Shown piece by piece: positions 62,351 to 64,000 of a DNA stretch of 64,000 nucleotides; the first letter of the stretch is position 1; each line of letters begins with the position of its first letter. Below the pieces are notes generated by a model. It had not been told where the DNA came from. It saw nothing but the letters and a program-made list of their open reading frames with translations, and ran no database searches. A program made the position numbers and the translations under genes. Origin of the DNA: Arthrobacter sp. StoSoilB19 (GTDB lineage: Bacteria > Actinomycetota > Actinomycetes > Actinomycetales > Micrococcaceae); contig NZ_AP024650.1 of assembly GCF_019977275.1 (NCBI RefSeq), positions 4,154,001 through 4,218,000 on the forward strand. The letters run 5' to 3'.

Positions 62351-64000
62351 ATGTCCAAAGCCACTGCCGCGCCCGGCCCCGGAGAAACCCTGACGCAACG
62401 CCAGATCGTCACCGTGATGGTGGGCCTGATGCTGGGCATGTTCCTGGCATCCCTTGACCAGACCATCGTCTCCACTTCCATCTACACCATTGCCAATGAC
62501 CTGGACGGGCTCTCCCTGCAGGCGTGGGCCACCACCGCGTACCTGATCACCTCCACGGTCAGCACCCCGCTGTACGGCAAATTGAGTGACATCTTCGGAC
62601 GCCGCCCGCTGTACCTGACCGCGATCCTCATCTTCCTGGTGGGCTCGCTTTACGCCGGCTCGGTCCACTCGATGACCGAACTCGCAGTTGCCCGCGGCAT
62701 CCAGGGCCTGGGCGCCGGCGGCCTGCTGGCCCTGGCGCTGACCATCATCGGCGACATCGTCTCGCTCAAGGACCGCGCCAAGTTCCAGGGCTACTTCATG
62801 TCCGTGTTCGGCATCTCCTCGGTCCTGGGCCCGGTGGTGGGTGGGGCATTCGCCGGCTCGGCGAACATCCTCGGTTTTGACGGCTGGCGCTGGGTCTTCT
62901 TCATCAACATTCCCATTGGCCTTGCCGCGCTGACGGTGGTGTTCCTGTTCCTGCACCTGCCCGCCAAGCACCTGAAACAGAAAATCGACTACTGGGGCGC
63001 CGCCGCCATCACCGTGGCCATCGTTCCGCTCCTCCTGGTGGCTGAGCAGGGCCGCACGTGGGGCTGGACCTCCGTGAACTCTTTCCTCTGCTACGGCCTG
63101 GGTGTGGTGGGCATTGCCTGGTTCCTGCTGGCGGAGAAGCGCGCCGGCGACTACGCCTTGATCCCGCTCCGGCTCTTCCACAACATCACGTTCGGACTGT
63201 CCTCGCTGCTGAACTTCATCATCGGCATCGGCATGTTCGGCGCAATCGCCATGCTTCCGATGTACCTCCAGCTGGTCAAGGGCCTCACCCCCACCGAGGC
63301 CGGCCTGATGATGATCACCTTCACCGTGGGCATCCTGTTCGGCTCCATCACCGCCGGCCGCACCATCTCGGCCTCCGGCACGTTCCGCATCTTCCCCATC
63401 ATGGGTACCGGCATCCTGACCGCCGCCGCCCTGGTGATGGGCTTCTCACTGGCAGTGGACACCGAACTCTGGGTCCCCGGACTCATCGCCGTCTTCTTCG
63501 GCGTCGGCCTGGGCTTCTGCATGCAGCCGCTCACCCTGGCCATGCAGACCTCGGTACCGCCGCGGGACATGGGCGTGGGAACCTCCTCCGCAGCGTTCTT
63601 CCGCTCCATGGGCGGCGCCGTGGGCACCGCCGTCTTCATCTCCATGCTCTTCAGCATGGCGGCAAGCCGCATTGCCGACGCCATGAAGGCCGCCACCACG
63701 GACCCGGCCTACCTGGCCGTCCTGAAGGACCCTGCCGTCGCGTCGGACCCTGCCAACGCCAAGCTCTATGAATTCTTCAAGAACGGCGCCTCGAACGACT
63801 CCCTGAACGACACCAGCTGGCTGCATACCGCCAACAGCACCCTCACCAGGCCCATCACCGAGGGCTTCGCCACGTCCATCGACACCGTGATGCTGACGGC
63901 CGCGGCGCTCACCGGCCTGGCGTTCCTCATCAGCTTCGCCCTTCCGCGGAAGAAGCTGACCGACCAGAAGGCATCCCCGCAGGACAAGGACAGCATGGAG
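62351..64000 (+). CDS. DHA2-family drug-efflux MFS transporter (cut by window end)
   Basis: 550 codons to the window edge with no stop, so the 3' end is missing; the C-terminal LPRKKLTDQKASPQDKDSME is beyond the last helix, so little is probably lost. Fourteen membrane segments are expected. FLASLDQTIVSTSIYTIANDL at helix 1, GKLSDIFGRRPLYL (motif A) and GISSVLGPVVGGAFA (motif C, drug/proton antiporter) are typical. It exports drugs or biocides. A palindromic operator precedes it. Confidence 0.92.
   Translation, partial: MSKATAAPGPGETLTQRQIVTVMVGLMLGMFLASLDQTIVSTSIYTIANDLDGLSLQAWATTAYLITSTVSTPLYGKLSDIFGRRPLYLTAILIFLVGSLYAGSVHSMTELAVARGIQGLGAGGLLALALTIIGDIVSLKDRAKFQGYFMSVFGISSVLGPVVGGAFAGSANILGFDGWRWVFFINIPIGLAALTVVFLFLHLPAKHLKQKIDYWGAAAITVAIVPLLLVAEQGRTWGWTSVNSFLCYGLGVVGIAWFLLAEKRAGDYALIPLRLFHNITFGLSSLLNFIIGIGMFGAIAMLPMYLQLVKGLTPTEAGLMMITFTVGILFGSITAGRTISASGTFRIFPIMGTGILTAAALVMGFSLAVDTELWVPGLIAVFFGVGLGFCMQPLTLAMQTSVPPRDMGVGTSSAAFFRSMGGAVGTAVFISMLFSMAASRIADAMKAATTDPAYLAVLKDPAVASDPANAKLYEFFKNGASNDSLNDTSWLHTANSTLTRPITEGFATSIDTVMLTAAALTGLAFLISFALPRKKLTDQKASPQDKDSME

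Overview
The window looks like chromosomal DNA of a high-GC actinobacterium, most likely Arthrobacter or Pseudarthrobacter (Micrococcaceae). This is inferred from the rRNA spacer type, the IdeR-type iron box, the DUF222/HNH gene and the general gene content; no search was run. Almost all of the window is coding and most of it is ordinary core and metabolic sequence. No prophage, insertion sequence, integrase, tRNA or CRISPR array is visible.

Layout. 1-5.9 kb: an rRNA operon on the minus strand (16S, spacer without tRNA genes, 23S; the 5S gene must lie just left of position 1), with promoter, boxA-like elements and the RNase III processing stems of both rRNAs readable. 5.9-6.6 kb: rpmB-rpmG-rpsN, all of the zinc-independent (cysteine-poor) type. 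6.9-9.7 kb: a flavin-based electron-transfer operon (membrane ferric-reductase-like protein, secreted FMN-carrier protein, ApbE flavin transferase). 9.7-12.2 kb: two paralogous SGNH hydrolases flanking a MarR regulator and a YciI-like protein. 12.3-14.6 kb: a secreted three-domain protein joining a DNRLRE module, a GH16 glycosidase and a purple-acid-phosphatase-like domain. 14.7-19.8 kb: a five-gene siderophore uptake operon behind an IdeR/DtxR box. 20.1-21.4 kb: an FBP/EF-G-binding zinc-finger protein and a lipoprotein.

21.5-27.3 kb: a Wadjet/MksBEF-type SMC operon (JetA DUF3375, JetB DUF4194, JetC SMC-like ATPase) in which no jetD nuclease gene follows jetC. 27.5-36.1 kb: acyl-CoA dehydrogenase, small membrane proteins, a YchJ-like protein, aldo-keto reductase, NmrA-like reductase, a sulfite-oxidase-type molybdoenzyme and an S4 RNA-binding protein. 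36.1-39 kb: a group of presumptive nucleic-acid proteins (GIY-YIG-like, DUF222-HNH, uracil-DNA-glycosylase-like), two of which look lower in GC. 39-45.3 kb: PAP2 phosphatase, DedA protein, then an asparagine catabolic cluster (GntR regulator, asparaginase, aspartase, amino-acid permease). 45.3-51.8 kb: gamma-glutamyltransferase, L-lactate dehydrogenase, a GNAT-AAA+ fusion protein, a HemG-like flavodoxin, an HD hydrolase and gluQRS. 52-54.8 kb: an Lrp regulator and a WXG100-type large protein translationally coupled to a lipoprotein. 54.8-64 kb: Lrp/LysE pair, TPR-like protein, NTF2-like protein, DUF456 protein, NAD-malic enzyme behind CRP-like and DasR-like operators, TetR regulator, two MFS transporters (the last cut by the window edge) and an RraA-like protein.

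The items most worth following are the Wadjet-like operon without jetD, the acetyltransferase-AAA+ fusion, the WXG100/lipoprotein pair, the GH16-phosphatase fusion, and the stacked operators in front of malic enzyme. Several genes have a -10 hexamer 6-7 nt before the start codon, so leaderless transcripts appear common here.
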